Shown: positions 1-9,236, counted from the first letter of the stretch. The stretch: DNA of 64,000 bases from Achromobacter sp. Bel (GCF_012928505.1 NZ_JABBJN010000025.1:29240-93239); one strand, 5' to 3'. Notes: generated from the sequence alone by a model not told the origin. A program made the numbers and translations.

Positions 1-72
1 GCGCATCCAGCCCGCGCCGGGCGCGGACGGGCCGGCGGCGTAAGGCGAATCGAAAGCGGGATGCTTGTGCAT
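1..72 (-). CDS. ccmC: CcmC heme exporter subunit, N-terminal fragment (cut by window edge)
   Basis: Only the first 24 codons are in the window, beginning MHKHPAF on the minus strand. An AG-rich ribosome site (GAGAGG) lies just upstream, and the start is 8 bases after the ccmB stop. The identity rests on position: ccmA and ccmB come immediately before it in the same operon, and ccmC normally follows. CcmC is the inner-membrane protein that helps load heme onto CcmE during cytochrome c maturation. The visible residues alone are not diagnostic. Confidence 0.6.
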   Translation of the reverse strand, partial: MHKHPAFDSPYAAGPSAPGAGWMR

Positions 73-80
73 GGGGCCTC

Positions 81-758
81 TCATTCCAGCGTCACGCGCA
101 GCGCGGCGGACGCGCTCCAGGGGCACAACAGGATCGCCAGGCACAGGCACGCGCCCAACAGCGACAATTGCGGGCCGGCGCCCAGGCCGGCATGCGTGGC
201 GGACACCGCACCCGCCCCGAAGATCAGTACCGGTACATACAGCGGCAGTACCAGCAGGGGCAGCAGTGCGCCGCCGCGCAGGCCCAGCGTCAGCGCCGCG
301 CCCAGCCCGCCCACCAGCGCCAGCGTGGGTGTGCCCAACAGCAGCGACAGGACCAGCACGCCGATCGCCTGCGGCGGCAGGCCGAATTGCAGGGCCAGCA
401 CGGGGCTGGCAAGGATCAGCGGCAGGCAGCCGCTGAACCAGTGCGCGGCCAGCTTCACACCCACCAGCAGCGGCAGTGGATGCGGCGACACCAGCAGTTG
501 CTCCAGCGCGCCGTTGGCATGGTCCTGCGTAAAGGGGCGGTGCAGGGTGAGCAGGATGCCCAGCAGCGCGCAGACCCATAGCACGCCCGGCCCGATCGCC
601 AGCAGCAAGGCAGGGTCGGGGCCGATCGCCAGCGGGAAGAGCGAGCCCGCGACGATGAAGAACAGCGTGGCGCCCAGCGTGTCCGCAGGCCGCCTCCAGG
701 CCAGCCGGACGTCACGCAGCGCCAACTGAGACAGCGTAGCCAGCATCCGCGTAGTCAT
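81..758 (-). CDS. ccmB: CcmB, heme exporter membrane subunit
   Basis: 225 residues, the usual CcmB length (about 220). It is the integral membrane partner of the CcmA ATPase in the CcmABCD complex, which releases holo-CcmE during cytochrome c assembly. The N-terminus has the family's [12 protein letters not shown] segment, followed by about six hydrophobic stretches rich in Leu, Ala and Gly. The start overlaps the ccmA 3' end by 47 bases. A second in-frame Met four codons later (746) is an equally plausible start. Its position after napC fits a need to attach heme to the NapB and NapC cytochromes. Confidence 0.9.
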   Translation of the reverse strand: MTTRMLATLSQLALRDVRLAWRRPADTLGATLFFIVAGSLFPLAIGPDPALLLAIGPGVLWVCALLGILLTLHRPFTQDHANGALEQLLVSPHPLPLLVGVKLAAHWFSGCLPLILASPVLALQFGLPPQAIGVLVLSLLLGTPTLALVGGLGAALTLGLRGGALLPLLVLPLYVPVLIFGAGAVSATHAGLGAGPQLSLLGACLCLAILLCPWSASAALRVTLE

Positions 759-1395
759 CCATGTTCAGGGTTTGCGTGCGGGAGGCGCCGGTCGCCGGCG
801 CCCGGTGCGACGCCACCACCGCCGCGCCGCCCGCATCCAGGTGCGCGTCCAGCGTGCGCCACAACTGCTCCAGGCTGGCCGCGTCCAGGCCGGCATCGGG
901 TTCGTCCAGTAACCACAGTGGCTTGCCGCCCAGCGCCACGGCGGCCATCGCCAGCCGGCGGCCCTGGCCTTGAGACAGCCGGGCCGCGGGCAGGTGCAGG
1001 CTGCCTTCCAGGCGCCAGCGGCGCAGGGCCGAGGCGATGGCGGCGTCATCCTGCGGCGTGCCCGCCACATGCAGGGCGTAGCGCACGTTTTCCAGCGCGG
1101 TCAATTCGCCGCACAGGCCATTGGCATGGCCCAGGAACGCCACGCGCGCAAAGTACGCGGCCGGGTCGCGGCGCACGTCCCGCCCTTCAAAATGCAGCGT
1201 GCCGGCCAATGGGCGCAGCAGGCCCGCCAGCATGCGCAGCAGGCTCGTCTTGCCGCTGCCATTGGCGCCTTGCACGTGCAGAAGCTGGCCGCGATGCAGG
1301 TCGACGTCCACCGGACACAAGCCTTCGGAACGGCCGCGCGGGCTGCGCAGCCCGCTGGCGGCCAGGATCGGCGACGGGGCGTCAGCGGGCCGCAT
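712..1395 (-). CDS. ccmA: CcmA, ATPase of the heme exporter complex
   Basis: ABC ATPase of about 227 residues. It has a Walker A motif (GANGSGKTS), a degenerate signature (LSQGQGRR) as is typical of CcmA, and a Walker B ([12 protein letters not shown]). ATP hydrolysis by CcmA drives release of heme-loaded CcmE from the CcmC/CcmE complex. The frame is open far upstream through napC. I chose the ATG at 1395 (MRPADAPSP) because it overlaps the napC stop by 14 bases and gives normal family length. The C-terminus runs on into the ccmB start region, which suggests coupled translation. Confidence 0.92.
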   Translation of the reverse strand: MRPADAPSPILAASGLRSPRGRSEGLCPVDVDLHRGQLLHVQGANGSGKTSLLRMLAGLLRPLAGTLHFEGRDVRRDPAAYFARVAFLGHANGLCGELTALENVRYALHVAGTPQDDAAIASALRRWRLEGSLHLPAARLSQGQGRRLAMAAVALGGKPLWLLDEPDAGLDAASLEQLWRTLDAHLDAGGAAVVASHRAPATGASRTQTLNMDDYADAGYAVSVGAA

Positions 1396-2020
1396 TCGCC
1401 ACCTCTTTGGGCGCCCCGGCCGGCGGCGTCGCGTCAGAGGTCTGGCCAGGCGGGATGTGCGGCAGCGTATGGGCAATGCCCTTATGGCAATCGATACAGG
1501 TCTTGGTCTTGTCCGCCAGGTACGTGGAGTGCATGTTCTGCGCGCGCACGCTCTGGCGCGTGAAGTCCATGTATTCGTAGTTGTGGCAGTTGCGGCATTC
1601 CAGCGAGTCGTTGGCCTTGAAGCGCGCCCATTCGTGCCGGGCCAGCTCCAGCCGTTTGTCCACGAACTTCTCGCGCGTGTCGATGGTGCCGAAGATCTTG
1701 CCCCACACTTCCTTGGACGCCTGCATCTTGCGGGCGATCTTGTCCGTCCAGTTGTGCGGCACGTGGCAGTCCGAGCACAGGGCACGCACGCCCGAGCGGT
1801 TGGTGAAGTGGATGGTGCCCTTCAATTCCGCATATACGTTGTCGCGCATTTCATGGCAGCCCGTGCAGAACTTCTCCGTATTGGTCAGCTCCATGGCCGT
1901 GTTGAAGGCGCCCCAGAACAGGATGCCGCCGATGAAGCCGCCGATCGTCAGAAAGCCCAGGCTGAAGTGCACGCTGGGGCGGCGGATGATGTTCCAGTAG
2001 CGCTTGAGGAGCTTGAACAT
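1382..2020 (-). CDS. napC: NapC, tetraheme membrane quinol dehydrogenase
   Basis: 212 residues of the NapC/NirT family. One N-terminal membrane anchor (about residues 20-42) is followed by a periplasmic domain with four CxxCH heme sites: CTGCH, CSDCH, CRNCH and CIDCH. NapC oxidises membrane quinol and passes electrons to NapB and NapA. The Ala/Pro-rich C-terminal tail after the last heme region looks non-conserved. It lies 15 bases after napB and overlaps ccmA, so it couples the nap and ccm parts of the operon. Confidence 0.97.
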   Translation of the reverse strand: MFKLLKRYWNIIRRPSVHFSLGFLTIGGFIGGILFWGAFNTAMELTNTEKFCTGCHEMRDNVYAELKGTIHFTNRSGVRALCSDCHVPHNWTDKIARKMQASKEVWGKIFGTIDTREKFVDKRLELARHEWARFKANDSLECRNCHNYEYMDFTRQSVRAQNMHSTYLADKTKTCIDCHKGIAHTLPHIPPGQTSDATPPAGAPKEVANAAR

Positions 2021-2035
2021 GGCGGCGTCAATCCC

Positions 2036-2512
2036 TTACTTCTTGTCGGTGGCCGGGGCCGTCAGGCGCTTGAGGATCACGTCGATGTCCTGATAGGTGT
2101 TGGACACCAGCGGCTTGGCCTCGGCCTGCGGCACGTGGCACTGCACACAGAAGTACCGTCGCGGCGACACTTCGGCCAGCACGTTGCTGTCGCGGTCCAT
2201 GTAGTGCGTCACGCTCAGCGGCGGCGCCTGCGTTTCCTCGGTGTTCACGCGCGCGTGGCAGGACAGGCAGCGGTTGTAGTTCTTGTCGATCTGATAGCCG
2301 TCGATCTTGTGGGGAATGGTGGGCGGCTGCATCGAATAGGTGCGCATCCGCTTGATGTCCTTGTTCTCGATCGGGCTGATCAGCGGCGGATCGGCCTCTT
2401 CGGCGATCGGGGTGGGCCCGCGCATGGGGTCTTCGACCTCAAGCGGCGGCGCGGCCCAGGCGGCCGAACCCAGAAGGATGCCGAGGGCGATGGTGGCGGC
2501 GCGTAGCTTCAT
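2036..2512 (-). CDS. napB: NapB, diheme cytochrome c subunit of periplasmic nitrate reductase
   Basis: 158 residues with a clear Sec signal peptide (residues 1 to about 20, ending AAWA-A). Two heme-binding motifs, CLSCH and CVQCH, lie in the middle and C-terminal thirds. NapB sits in the periplasm and relays electrons from NapC to the NapA catalytic subunit. The length and the two-heme layout match the family. It starts 21 bases after the napA stop, with GGGAGA as ribosome site. Confidence 0.96.
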   Translation of the reverse strand: MKLRAATIALGILLGSAAWAAPPLEVEDPMRGPTPIAEEADPPLISPIENKDIKRMRTYSMQPPTIPHKIDGYQIDKNYNRCLSCHARVNTEETQAPPLSVTHYMDRDSNVLAEVSPRRYFCVQCHVPQAEAKPLVSNTYQDIDVILKRLTAPATDKK

Positions 2513-2533
2513 GGCTGTCTCCCGGGGGGGCGT

Positions 2534-5029
2534 TCAGACCTTGACGATCTTGACCGCGCACTTCTTGAAGTCGGTCTGGAACGAGATCGGGTCGGTGGCG
2601 TCCAGCGTGACCTTGTTGATCAACTGCCCGGCGTCGAACCACGGCACGAAGACCAGGCCGCGCGGCGGCTTGTTGCGTCCACGGGTCTCCAGCCGGGTGC
2701 GCATCTTGCCGCGCCGCGACTCGATCTCGACTTCCACGCCGCGCCGCAGGCCCATCGCCTGCGCGTCGTCGGGGTGCATGAAACAGACCGCGTTGGGAAA
2801 CGCCCGGTACAGCTCGGGCACGCGTCGCGTCATCGATCCGGAATGCCAGTGCTCCAGGACGCGTCCGGTGGACAGCCAGAACGGATATTCCTTGTCCGGC
2901 GACTCCGGGGGCGGTTCGTAGGGCAGGGCGTAGATGACGGCGCGGCCGTCCGGGTTGCCGTAGAACTCAAAGCCGGCGCCGGCCTTCACGTAGGGATCGC
3001 TGCCTTCGCGGTAGCGCCACAGCGTTTCCTTGCCGTTGACGACGGGCCAGCGCAGGCCACGCGCCTCGTGGTAAGTATCGAACGGGGCCAGGTCGTGGCC
3101 GTGGCCACGGCCGAATTCGGCGTATTCCTCGAACAGGCCTTTCTGCGCATAGAAGCCGAAGGCCTTCGCTTCCTGGTTTTCGTATTCCGCGTTCAACTCG
3201 CTATTGGGGAACTTGTTGACTTTGCCATTGGCGAAGAGCACGTCGAATAGGGTCTTGCCCCGGTACTCGGGCTTTTTCGCCAGCAGGTCGGCGGGCCAGA
3301 CCTCTTCCACCTTGAAGCGCTTGGAGAATTCCATCAACTGCCACAGGTCGGAACGCGCATCGCCCGGGGCGTTCACCAGTTGATGCCAGAACTGGGTGCG
3401 CCGTTCCGCGTTGCCATAGGCGCCTTCCTTCTCCACCCACATGGCCGCGGGCAGGATCAGATCGGCGGAAATGGTGGTGACCGTGGGGTAGGCGTCCGAC
3501 ACCACGATGAAGTTGTCGGGGTTGCGGTAGCCCGGCAGGCCTTCGTTCATCAGGTTGGCCGCGGCCTGCATGTTGTTGTTGACCATCACCCAGTAGGCGT
3601 TGATCTTGCCGTCCTTCAGCATGCGGTTCTGCAGCACGGCGTGCGCGCCCACCTTGTCGGGGATCGTGCCGTCGGGCAACTGCCAGATCTCTTCCGCGTG
3701 CGCGCGGTGCTTGGGGTTGGTGACGACCAGATCGGCCGGCAGGCGGTGGGAGAACGTGCCCACTTCGCGCGCGGTGCCGCAGGCCGAGGGCTGCCCCGTC
3801 AGCGAGAACGGGCTGTTGCCCGGCGTCGAGATCTTGCCCGTCAGCAGGTGGATGTTGTAGACCATGTTGTTGGCCCACACGCCGCGCGTGTGCTGGTTAA
3901 AGCCCATGGTCCAGAACGATGTCACGCGGATCTTCGGATCGGCGTAGAGCTCGGCCAGATCCTGCAACTGCTTTTGAGGCACGCCGGTCAGCTTGGACGT
4001 GTATTCCAGGTCGTACTTCGAGACGAACTTGGCGAAGTCATCGTAGGTGATGGGCTTGGAGCCGCCCGCCTTGTCCGCGTTCTTGGCCGCCTTCTGCAAG
4101 GGGTGGTCGGGCCGCAGGCCATAGCCGATGTCGGTGTTGCCTTCGTGGAACACGGTGTGCTTGTCCACGAAATCGCGGTTTACGCGCTTGGTCTGGATGA
4201 TGTAGTTGGCGATGTAGTTCAGGATCGCCAGGTCCGTCTGCGGCGTGAACGTCAGCGTCAGGTCGGCCAGTTCGTACGAGCGGTGTTCGAAGGTCGACAG
4301 CACCGCCACCTTGGTTTTGGGGGCGGACAGCCGGCGGTCGGTGACGCGTGTCCACAGGATGGGGTGCATCTCGGCCATGTTCGAGCCCCACAGCACGAAG
4401 GCGTCGGCGTTCTCGATATCGTCATAACAGCCCATGGGTTCGTCGGCGCCGAAGGTCCGCATGAACCCCACGGCCGCCGACGCCATGCAGTGCCGCGCGT
4501 TCGGGTCCAGGTTGTTCGACCGGAAGCCCGCCTTCATTAATTTCAGCGCGGCGTAGCCTTCCCACACGGTCCATTGCCCTGACCCGAACATGCCGACGGC
4601 GGTCGGGCCCTTGTCCTTCAACACCCGCTTGAACTGTTCGGCCATCACGTCGAACGCCTGGTCCCAGGACACCGGCGCGAACTCGCCGTCCTTGGCGTAT
4701 TTGCCGTCCTTCATGCGCAACATCGGCGTGGTCAGCCGGTCGTTGCCGTACATGATCTTGGACAGGAAGTAGCCCTTGACGCAGTTCAGGCCCTTGTTGA
4801 CCTCGGCGTTGAAATCGCCGTGCGTGGCCACGACCTGATTGTCCTTGACCGCGACGTTCACGCCGCAGCCGGTCCCGCAGAACCTACAGGGCGCCTTGGA
4901 CCATTTCAGCTTGGCCGCTTCGGATTCCGTCACGATGTTCTGCGTGTACCCGACGATCGGAATGCCCGCGACGGTGGCGGCAGCCGCGGCGGCGGATTGC
5001 TTGATGAAATCTCTACGAGCCATGGACAT
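2534..5029 (-). CDS. napA: NapA, catalytic subunit of periplasmic nitrate reductase
   Basis: About 831 residues, molybdenum bis-MGD oxidoreductase that reduces nitrate to nitrite in the periplasm. The N-terminus carries a Tat signal (ARRDFIKQ followed by an Ala-rich hydrophobic stretch). The [4Fe-4S] site is CRFCGTGCG plus the later Cys of NCVKG. The RHCMASA segment holds the Cys expected to bind molybdenum. The frame opens with a TTG at 5035, but GGAGA sits at the right distance from the ATG at 5029 (MSMARRD), so I use that. It overlaps the napD 3' end by 17 bases, consistent with NapD binding the Tat signal. Confidence 0.97.
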   Translation of the reverse strand: MSMARRDFIKQSAAAAAATVAGIPIVGYTQNIVTESEAAKLKWSKAPCRFCGTGCGVNVAVKDNQVVATHGDFNAEVNKGLNCVKGYFLSKIMYGNDRLTTPMLRMKDGKYAKDGEFAPVSWDQAFDVMAEQFKRVLKDKGPTAVGMFGSGQWTVWEGYAALKLMKAGFRSNNLDPNARHCMASAAVGFMRTFGADEPMGCYDDIENADAFVLWGSNMAEMHPILWTRVTDRRLSAPKTKVAVLSTFEHRSYELADLTLTFTPQTDLAILNYIANYIIQTKRVNRDFVDKHTVFHEGNTDIGYGLRPDHPLQKAAKNADKAGGSKPITYDDFAKFVSKYDLEYTSKLTGVPQKQLQDLAELYADPKIRVTSFWTMGFNQHTRGVWANNMVYNIHLLTGKISTPGNSPFSLTGQPSACGTAREVGTFSHRLPADLVVTNPKHRAHAEEIWQLPDGTIPDKVGAHAVLQNRMLKDGKINAYWVMVNNNMQAAANLMNEGLPGYRNPDNFIVVSDAYPTVTTISADLILPAAMWVEKEGAYGNAERRTQFWHQLVNAPGDARSDLWQLMEFSKRFKVEEVWPADLLAKKPEYRGKTLFDVLFANGKVNKFPNSELNAEYENQEAKAFGFYAQKGLFEEYAEFGRGHGHDLAPFDTYHEARGLRWPVVNGKETLWRYREGSDPYVKAGAGFEFYGNPDGRAVIYALPYEPPPESPDKEYPFWLSTGRVLEHWHSGSMTRRVPELYRAFPNAVCFMHPDDAQAMGLRRGVEVEIESRRGKMRTRLETRGRNKPPRGLVFVPWFDAGQLINKVTLDATDPISFQTDFKKCAVKIVKV

Positions 5030-5351
5030 CGCCAATCTCCTCGTTCATCGCGGCAAGCGTGTCGGCGTGCTGGTAGACCAGCGCCGAGGCCAGCACGCCA
5101 TCCAGGCGCTGGATCTGGGAGATCCGCGCCATCATGTCGTCGGTGGAAGGCGCTTCCAGCGTGACCACCAGTTTCCCGGTGTCGGACGCGCCATGGATTT
5201 CGGATCCCGCGACGGCCAGGATGGCGGCGCGGACCTCGGGCAGGCGTCGGGGCAGGGCATGCACGACCAGGCTGGCGATATGCAGCTCGGGCGGTGCCGT
5301 GGACGGCGGGGGGGAGGCAAGCGCGGACATGGGGGTTCCGTCGCCTCGCAT
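5013..5351 (-). CDS. napD: NapD, Tat-signal chaperone for NapA
   Basis: Up to 112 residues. NapD is a small cytoplasmic ferredoxin-fold protein that binds the NapA twin-arginine signal before export. The central part ([13 protein letters not shown], then LVVTLEA and the [19 protein letters not shown] helix) matches the family. Two starts are possible: the ATG at 5351 that overlaps the napE stop, or the ATG at 5330 (MSALASPP), which gives 105 residues, closer to other NapD proteins. Ribosome-site evidence does not settle the choice. Confidence 0.92.
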   Translation of the reverse strand: MRGDGTPMSALASPPPSTAPPELHIASLVVHALPRRLPEVRAAILAVAGSEIHGASDTGKLVVTLEAPSTDDMMARISQIQRLDGVLASALVYQHADTLAAMNEEIGDVHGS

Positions 5352-5509
5352 CAGCTGCCCGGGGGGCCGGCGATCAGCTGATAGAACCAGACAATGAAAC
5401 CGTAGCCCGCCACGATGACGACCGTAAGGACGGGGGCCATGACCGCCGTCAGGAACAGGAAACTTCGCAGTTCCTGAGGCTTTGTGTAGCCATCAGACTC
5501 GTTTTGCAC
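5351..5509 (-). CDS. napE: NapE, small membrane protein of the nap operon
   Basis: 52 residues from a GTG start with a GAGG ribosome site seven bases upstream. The sequence starts VQNESDGYTKPQELRSF, then has one long hydrophobic segment (about residues 16-46), and ends AGPPGS. This is the NapE pattern: a single-span membrane protein found at the head of napEDABC operons, whose exact role is unsettled. The stop codon overlaps the first possible napD start. Confidence 0.88.
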   Translation of the reverse strand: MQNESDGYTKPQELRSFLFLTAVMAPVLTVVIVAGYGFIVWFYQLIAGPPGS

Positions 5510-5563
5510 ACACCACCTCGCGACAACGGTTGGGGTATTGCGTTTAACGTGCGGATGCCGAAG

Positions 5564-5592
5564 TTTGTAGCAGTGCTTTCACACGGCGTCAA
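5564..5592 (-). promoter_or_regulatory. Candidate sigma-70 promoter of the nap-ccm operon
   Basis: Reading leftwards, TTGACG (5592-5587), a 17-base spacer and TACAAA (5569-5564) form a fair -35/-10 pair about 55 bases upstream of the napE GTG. I looked in the surrounding 180 bases for an FNR-type TTGAT-N4-ATCAA palindrome and did not find a convincing one. Oxygen or nitrate control is therefore not evident from this sequence. Confidence 0.4.
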
Positions 5593-5638
5593 TGTTGCAT
5601 CACGGCGAAACAATCGCGCCGTGGCGCTATATACGAAA

Positions 5639-5671
5639 GTGCCTGACGCCTTGCCGTAGCGCGTCAGGCAC
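5639..5671 (-). terminator. Rho-independent terminator after the BKACE gene
   Basis: A perfect 11-bp inverted repeat (GTGCCTGACGC / GCGTCAGGCAC) with an 11-base loop lies 24 bases beyond the stop of the gene at 5695. Reading leftwards it is followed by TTTCG. It separates the dehydrogenase/BKACE unit from the nap promoter. Confidence 0.75.
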
Positions 5672-5694
5672 CTTGTATTGATTCGCGTTGCGGA

Positions 5695-6549
5695 TTAGCC
5701 GATGGCGCCGTAGATGCGCCGGGCGTCCTCTGCCGTGGCCAATGGGCGGCCCAGCGCGCGTGCGCCTTCGGCGGCTTGCCGGACAAGCGCCGCATTGCCC
5801 GCCGCGATGCTGCCGTCGCGCAGCTTCAGGTTGTTCTCGAAGCCCACACGCATGTGGCCGCCGAACGCCGCCGCCGTCGTGACGCAGGCGTTTTCCTCGG
5901 CGCCGAACGCGCAGATCGCCCAGGGCAGCGTGTGGTCGTACGCCGCCAGGAAGGGCAGCAGATCGTAGGCCGAAGACGTCTGGCCTACGCTGTAGCGGCC
6001 CAGCACGAACAGCACCGACCAGGCGCCCGGGGGCACCAGCCCGCGTGCGCGCAGCGACTGCCAGCGTTGTACGTCGCCTTCGTCGTACAGGATGATCTGG
6101 GCCAGGATGCGGCGCTCCGCCACCCAGGCAAAAAACGCCGCCAGTTCCGTTTCGGGAATGTCCGGCACGGCGATTTCGCGCAGGCCCATGGACACGGCCT
6201 CGGGCTGCAGTTCGCGCACCAGCGCGATCTGTTCGGCCGCCTTGTAGACCCCGGCGGCTTCGCTGGTGACCTGCACCAGCAGCTCTCGGCCTACGGCGCG
6301 GTCGACGGCGGCCAGCGCCTCGCGGTAGGCATGGGCGTCCAGCAAGTGGCTGCCGTCGGGCTTGCGCACGTGCATGTGCATCATGCCGGCGCCGGCCTCC
6401 AGGCAGGCGCGCGCTTCAAGCGCCAAGGCCTCGGGCGTCATCGGCACGGCAGGGTGGTCCGCGGCTTTCTTGTAGGCGCCGTTGGGCGCCACGGTGATGA
6501 TGACGGGGGATTCGGCCAGCGCGGCGCGCGGCAGGGTGGTCGTGTTCAA
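5695..6549 (-). CDS. BKACE-family beta-keto acid cleavage enzyme (DUF849)
   Basis: 284 residues of the family of 3-keto-5-aminohexanoate cleavage enzyme (Kce). These Zn-dependent enzymes condense a beta-keto acid with acetyl-CoA and split it into acetoacetate and a new CoA thioester. Visible landmarks are the metal-site HMH of GMMHMHVRK, the AFGGHMRVGFENN block near the C-terminus (second His and a Glu), and an N-terminal ITVAPNGA. Translation starts at a TTG with a good GGAGA site and overlaps the stop of the upstream dehydrogenase. With a hydroxyacyl-CoA-type dehydrogenase next door, one model is carnitine-like catabolism (dehydrogenation, then BKACE cleavage). The real substrate is unknown. 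Confidence 0.88.
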   Translation of the reverse strand: MNTTTLPRAALAESPVIITVAPNGAYKKAADHPAVPMTPEALALEARACLEAGAGMMHMHVRKPDGSHLLDAHAYREALAAVDRAVGRELLVQVTSEAAGVYKAAEQIALVRELQPEAVSMGLREIAVPDIPETELAAFFAWVAERRILAQIILYDEGDVQRWQSLRARGLVPPGAWSVLFVLGRYSVGQTSSAYDLLPFLAAYDHTLPWAICAFGAEENACVTTAAAFGGHMRVGFENNLKLRDGSIAAGNAALVRQAAEGARALGRPLATAEDARRIYGAIG

Positions 6550-7508
6550 GGCTGGATCTCCGGCAGTTCGGGGCTGATCAGGTCCAGGCCGGCGCGCAGC
6601 AGGCGATCATAGCGGGCGCGCTCGGCGGCGATGGTCTCGGGCGTCCAGGCGTAGAAGCCTTCGCCGGCTTTCATGCCGTAGCGGCCGTCGGCGGCGCGTT
6701 CGGTCAGGCAGCGCGCGGGGTGGTCCGCATTGCAGAAGGTCGGATACATGGTCGCGCCCGCGGCGGCGTGCACGTCGATGCCCGCGTGGTCGCGCTGCAT
6801 GACGGGGCCGGCCGCCAGAAAGCGGAAGCCGAAGCCGAAGCGCACGGCCGCGTCCACGTCCTCCGGCGAGGCGATGCCGCGGTCGATCAGATCAAACGCT
6901 TCGCGCGACAACGCGTGCTGCAAGCGGTTGGCCAGGAAACCGGGCAGGTCCTGCTTGACCTTCACCGGCACGCTGCCGCAGCGGCGCATGAAGGCGATGA
7001 GCGAATCCGCGCAGGCGTTATCGCTGGCCTCGCCCAGCACCACTTCCACCAGCGGCACCAGGTGCGCGGGCATGAAGAAGTGCAGGCCCAGCATGCGGCC
7101 GCGCGTTTCCAGGCCCTGGCCGATGGCGCTGATGGGGAAGCTGGAACTGTTGCTGGCCAGGATGGCGTCCGGGCGGGCGCGCCGCGCCAGATCCGCGAAC
7201 AACGCCTGTTTGATGTCCAGGCGTTCCGGAATGCACTCAATAACGAGGTCCACGGTGGACCAGTCCACCGCGTCCAGGCTGGGCGCGGTCGCCAGCAGCG
7301 CGGCATTGGCTTCGCGGCCGATTGTCTTCAGGTTTTCGGCGACGCGGGCGGGCAGGCCGGCCGCGCGTTCTGCGTTGGATTCGATCACGGTCGTCCGGCA
7401 GGCCGCGCGGGTCAGCACCACCGCTACGTCCGCGCCCATCGTGCCGCCGCCCACTACCACTGCATGCGCCGCGCCCGGGTTGGGCAGCGCTGTTGCGTCC
7501 GTCTGCAT
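6546..7508 (-). CDS. 3-hydroxyacyl-CoA / L-carnitine dehydrogenase family protein
   Basis: 320 residues. An N-terminal NAD-binding Rossmann fold (VVGGGTMGADVA) is followed by the family's SNSSSFPIS and the LHFFMPAHLVPLVEVV segment holding the catalytic His and Glu. A helical C-terminal dimerisation domain follows. The length matches L-carnitine dehydrogenase and short 3-hydroxybutyryl-CoA dehydrogenases. It probably oxidises a 3-hydroxy acid (free or CoA-bound) to the 3-keto acid that the overlapping BKACE enzyme would cleave. The start has AGGAG upstream. No thioesterase gene, as in Pseudomonas carnitine operons, lies beside it. Confidence 0.85.
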   Translation of the reverse strand: MQTDATALPNPGAAHAVVVGGGTMGADVAVVLTRAACRTTVIESNAERAAGLPARVAENLKTIGREANAALLATAPSLDAVDWSTVDLVIECIPERLDIKQALFADLARRARPDAILASNSSSFPISAIGQGLETRGRMLGLHFFMPAHLVPLVEVVLGEASDNACADSLIAFMRRCGSVPVKVKQDLPGFLANRLQHALSREAFDLIDRGIASPEDVDAAVRFGFGFRFLAAGPVMQRDHAGIDVHAAAGATMYPTFCNADHPARCLTERAADGRYGMKAGEGFYAWTPETIAAERARYDRLLRAGLDLISPELPEIQP

Positions 7509-7560
7509 GGTTTGCTCCTCTCTTGCATCGTCGTTGGGGGCGAGTGTAGAGAAGCCGCTT

Positions 7561-7609
7561 TGATTGATGAATCAGATTTTTTGGATAGAATGATCGGTAA
7601 AACAGATCA
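7561..7609. promoter_or_regulatory. Palindromes in the divergent LysR / dehydrogenase promoter region
   Basis: Two inverted repeats fill the 121-base divergent spacer: TGATT-N4-AATCA at 7561-7574 and TGATC-N9-GATCA at 7591-7609. The first has a typical size for a LysR site. The second closely resembles a palindrome at 32045-32063. They are probably operators for the LysR protein encoded at 7630 or for another regulator. Confidence 0.5.
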
Positions 7610-7629
7610 ATAGAGACAGGCAAGGCATC

Positions 7630-8538
7630 ATGCAGATCAATCTTTCGATGCGCGATATCGACACCACGCTGGTGCTGGGCCGCACGCTCAATTTCCGGCA
7701 GGCGGCGGGGCAGTTGCACCTGTCGCAATCGGCGCTGTCCACGCAGGTCCAGCGCATCGAAGAGGCCCTGGGCGTCCGGCTGTTCGACCGCACGACCCGC
7801 ACCGTGCGCCTGACGGCGGCCGGCGAAGTCTTCATGCAGCAGGCCGCGACCTTGCAGGTGGCGTTCCGCGACGCGATCGCGGCGGTCAGCGGCGTCACCA
7901 GTGCAGAGCAGGGGCAGGTGTCGGTTGCCGCGTTGCCGTCGCTGGCGGCCCGGCTGCTGCCGCGCGTGCTGATGGCCTACCGCCAGGCGCACCCGCACGT
8001 GGCGCTGAAAGTGCGCGACACCTTGTCGGGTCCCGCCTTCGATCTGGTGCGCGCGGGCGAGGTGGATTTTGCGCTGACCGCCGCCGACCCGCAGCACGCC
8101 GACCTGCACTACGTGCCGCTGCTGTCCGACAGTTTCCTGTTGTTGATCCCCGAATCGCACCCCCTGGCCAAGACGCGGGGGCCGGTGCGTTGGGCCGACA
8201 CCGCAAGCGCGGCGCACGTGTCGATGGTGCAGCCCAGCAGCGTGCGGCAGTACACGGAATGGGCCTTTCTGCAAAACCGCATCCGATTCGCGCCGGCGTT
8301 CGAAGCGGAGCATCTGACGACGATCGTGGCCATGGTCGAATGCGGCTTCGGCGTGGCCGCCTTGCCCGAGATCGCGGCGGGCGCGGTGTCGCAGACCGCC
8401 ATCGTCCAGCGGCCGCTGACCGGGCCGGTGGCAGAGCGTTCGATCGGCCTGGTCACGTCGCGCAATCGCAGTCTTTCGCCTGCCGCCGCGGCGCTGGTGC
8501 AGACCCTGAAAGCCTATCTGGCCGCGCATCCGCGCTAG
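7630..8538 (+). CDS. LysR-family regulator of the BKACE/dehydrogenase pair
   Basis: 302 residues with a standard LysR layout. The N-terminal winged helix-turn-helix (about residues 8-66) includes FRQAAGQLHLSQSALSTQVQRIEEALG, and a periplasmic-binding-protein-like effector domain (about 95-300) follows. It is transcribed divergently from the dehydrogenase and BKACE genes, the usual place for a LysR activator of that unit. The effector cannot be read from sequence. Confidence 0.9.
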   Translation: MQINLSMRDIDTTLVLGRTLNFRQAAGQLHLSQSALSTQVQRIEEALGVRLFDRTTRTVRLTAAGEVFMQQAATLQVAFRDAIAAVSGVTSAEQGQVSVAALPSLAARLLPRVLMAYRQAHPHVALKVRDTLSGPAFDLVRAGEVDFALTAADPQHADLHYVPLLSDSFLLLIPESHPLAKTRGPVRWADTASAAHVSMVQPSSVRQYTEWAFLQNRIRFAPAFEAEHLTTIVAMVECGFGVAALPEIAAGAVSQTAIVQRPLTGPVAERSIGLVTSRNRSLSPAAAALVQTLKAYLAAHPR

Positions 8539-8627
8539 GGTTTTGCGGTGCCGCGCCACGCCATTTTTGATTTCCCTCAAGCGGCCGCGCAAAGGCTCTC
8601 GACACGAAGTGGGCGGTGGTATTATTC

Positions 8628-8639
8628 TCAGTACACTAA
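8628..8639. promoter_or_regulatory. PicR-type operator in front of its own gene
   Basis: TCAGTACACTAA matches the repeated palindrome of this region (TCAGTATACTGA) except in two outer or central positions. It lies 20 bases upstream of the GTG start at 8660, just after a TATTAT that could be the -10 element (8620-8625). This placement implies autorepression. Confidence 0.6.
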
Positions 8640-8659
8640 CTAATTGGAGCTGCCTCAAC

Positions 8660-9193
8660 GTGCCGGATGTACAGAAAAAGACGACGTCCCAGAAGCGCGT
8701 CGCAACTCAGAAGACAGAGAGCAATATTTTTGATCCGGCCAAACAGGTGCTGTGGTCGCGCCCCGGCTATCTGGTGCGGCGCCTGAACCAGATCCACTAC
8801 GCCATGTTCTACGAAGAGTGCAAGACGCAGAACGTGACGCCCGTGCAATACGGCGTGCTGACCGCGCTGTCGCTCAGCCCGTGGCTGGACCAGACCGCCA
8901 TCGGCATGGAGCTGGGGCTGGATCGCACCACTACCGCCGACGTCGTCAAGCGCTTGCAAGAGCGCGGCCTGGTGGAGCGCCGGGTCAATCCCACCGACAA
9001 GCGTTCGCGCCAGGCGGTGATCACTCCGGAAGGCTTGCGCATCATGGGGTTGCTGCAGGAAGGCATGGCCCGGGCGCAGCGGCGCTTGCTGGAACCGCTG
9101 TCCACGCGCAACCAGGAAATCTTCATGAAGCTGCTTTCCACGCTGGTGGAAGCCAATAACCAGTACAGCCGCACCACGCTCAAACCGATGTAG
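8660..9193 (+). CDS. picR: MarR-family repressor of the picolinate cluster (PicR/BpsR type)
   Basis: 177 residues from a GTG start (MPDVQKK) with GGAG ten bases upstream. The frame is open further upstream, but those residues would span the operator. The winged-helix core includes VTPVQYGVLTALS, LDRTTTADVVKRLQERGLVERR and the wing DKRSRQAVI. It resembles NicR/BpsR/PicR regulators, which repress nicotinate or picolinate genes and release DNA when a hydroxylated pyridine carboxylate binds. Six nearby control regions carry the same palindrome, including the one before this gene. Assignment to picolinate rather than nicotinate comes from the neighbouring enzymes. Confidence 0.85.
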   Translation: MPDVQKKTTSQKRVATQKTESNIFDPAKQVLWSRPGYLVRRLNQIHYAMFYEECKTQNVTPVQYGVLTALSLSPWLDQTAIGMELGLDRTTTADVVKRLQERGLVERRVNPTDKRSRQAVITPEGLRIMGLLQEGMARAQRRLLEPLSTRNQEIFMKLLSTLVEANNQYSRTTLKPM

Positions 9194-9236
9194 GGCGGGA
9201 GGGGGCCGCACCGCTGGCGCGTGCCCCGTTTCGCCA

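Noticed and set aside
5510..5638. FNR or NarL-type site upstream of napE
   Set aside because: I looked for TTGAT-N4-ATCAA on both strands and saw no convincing match.
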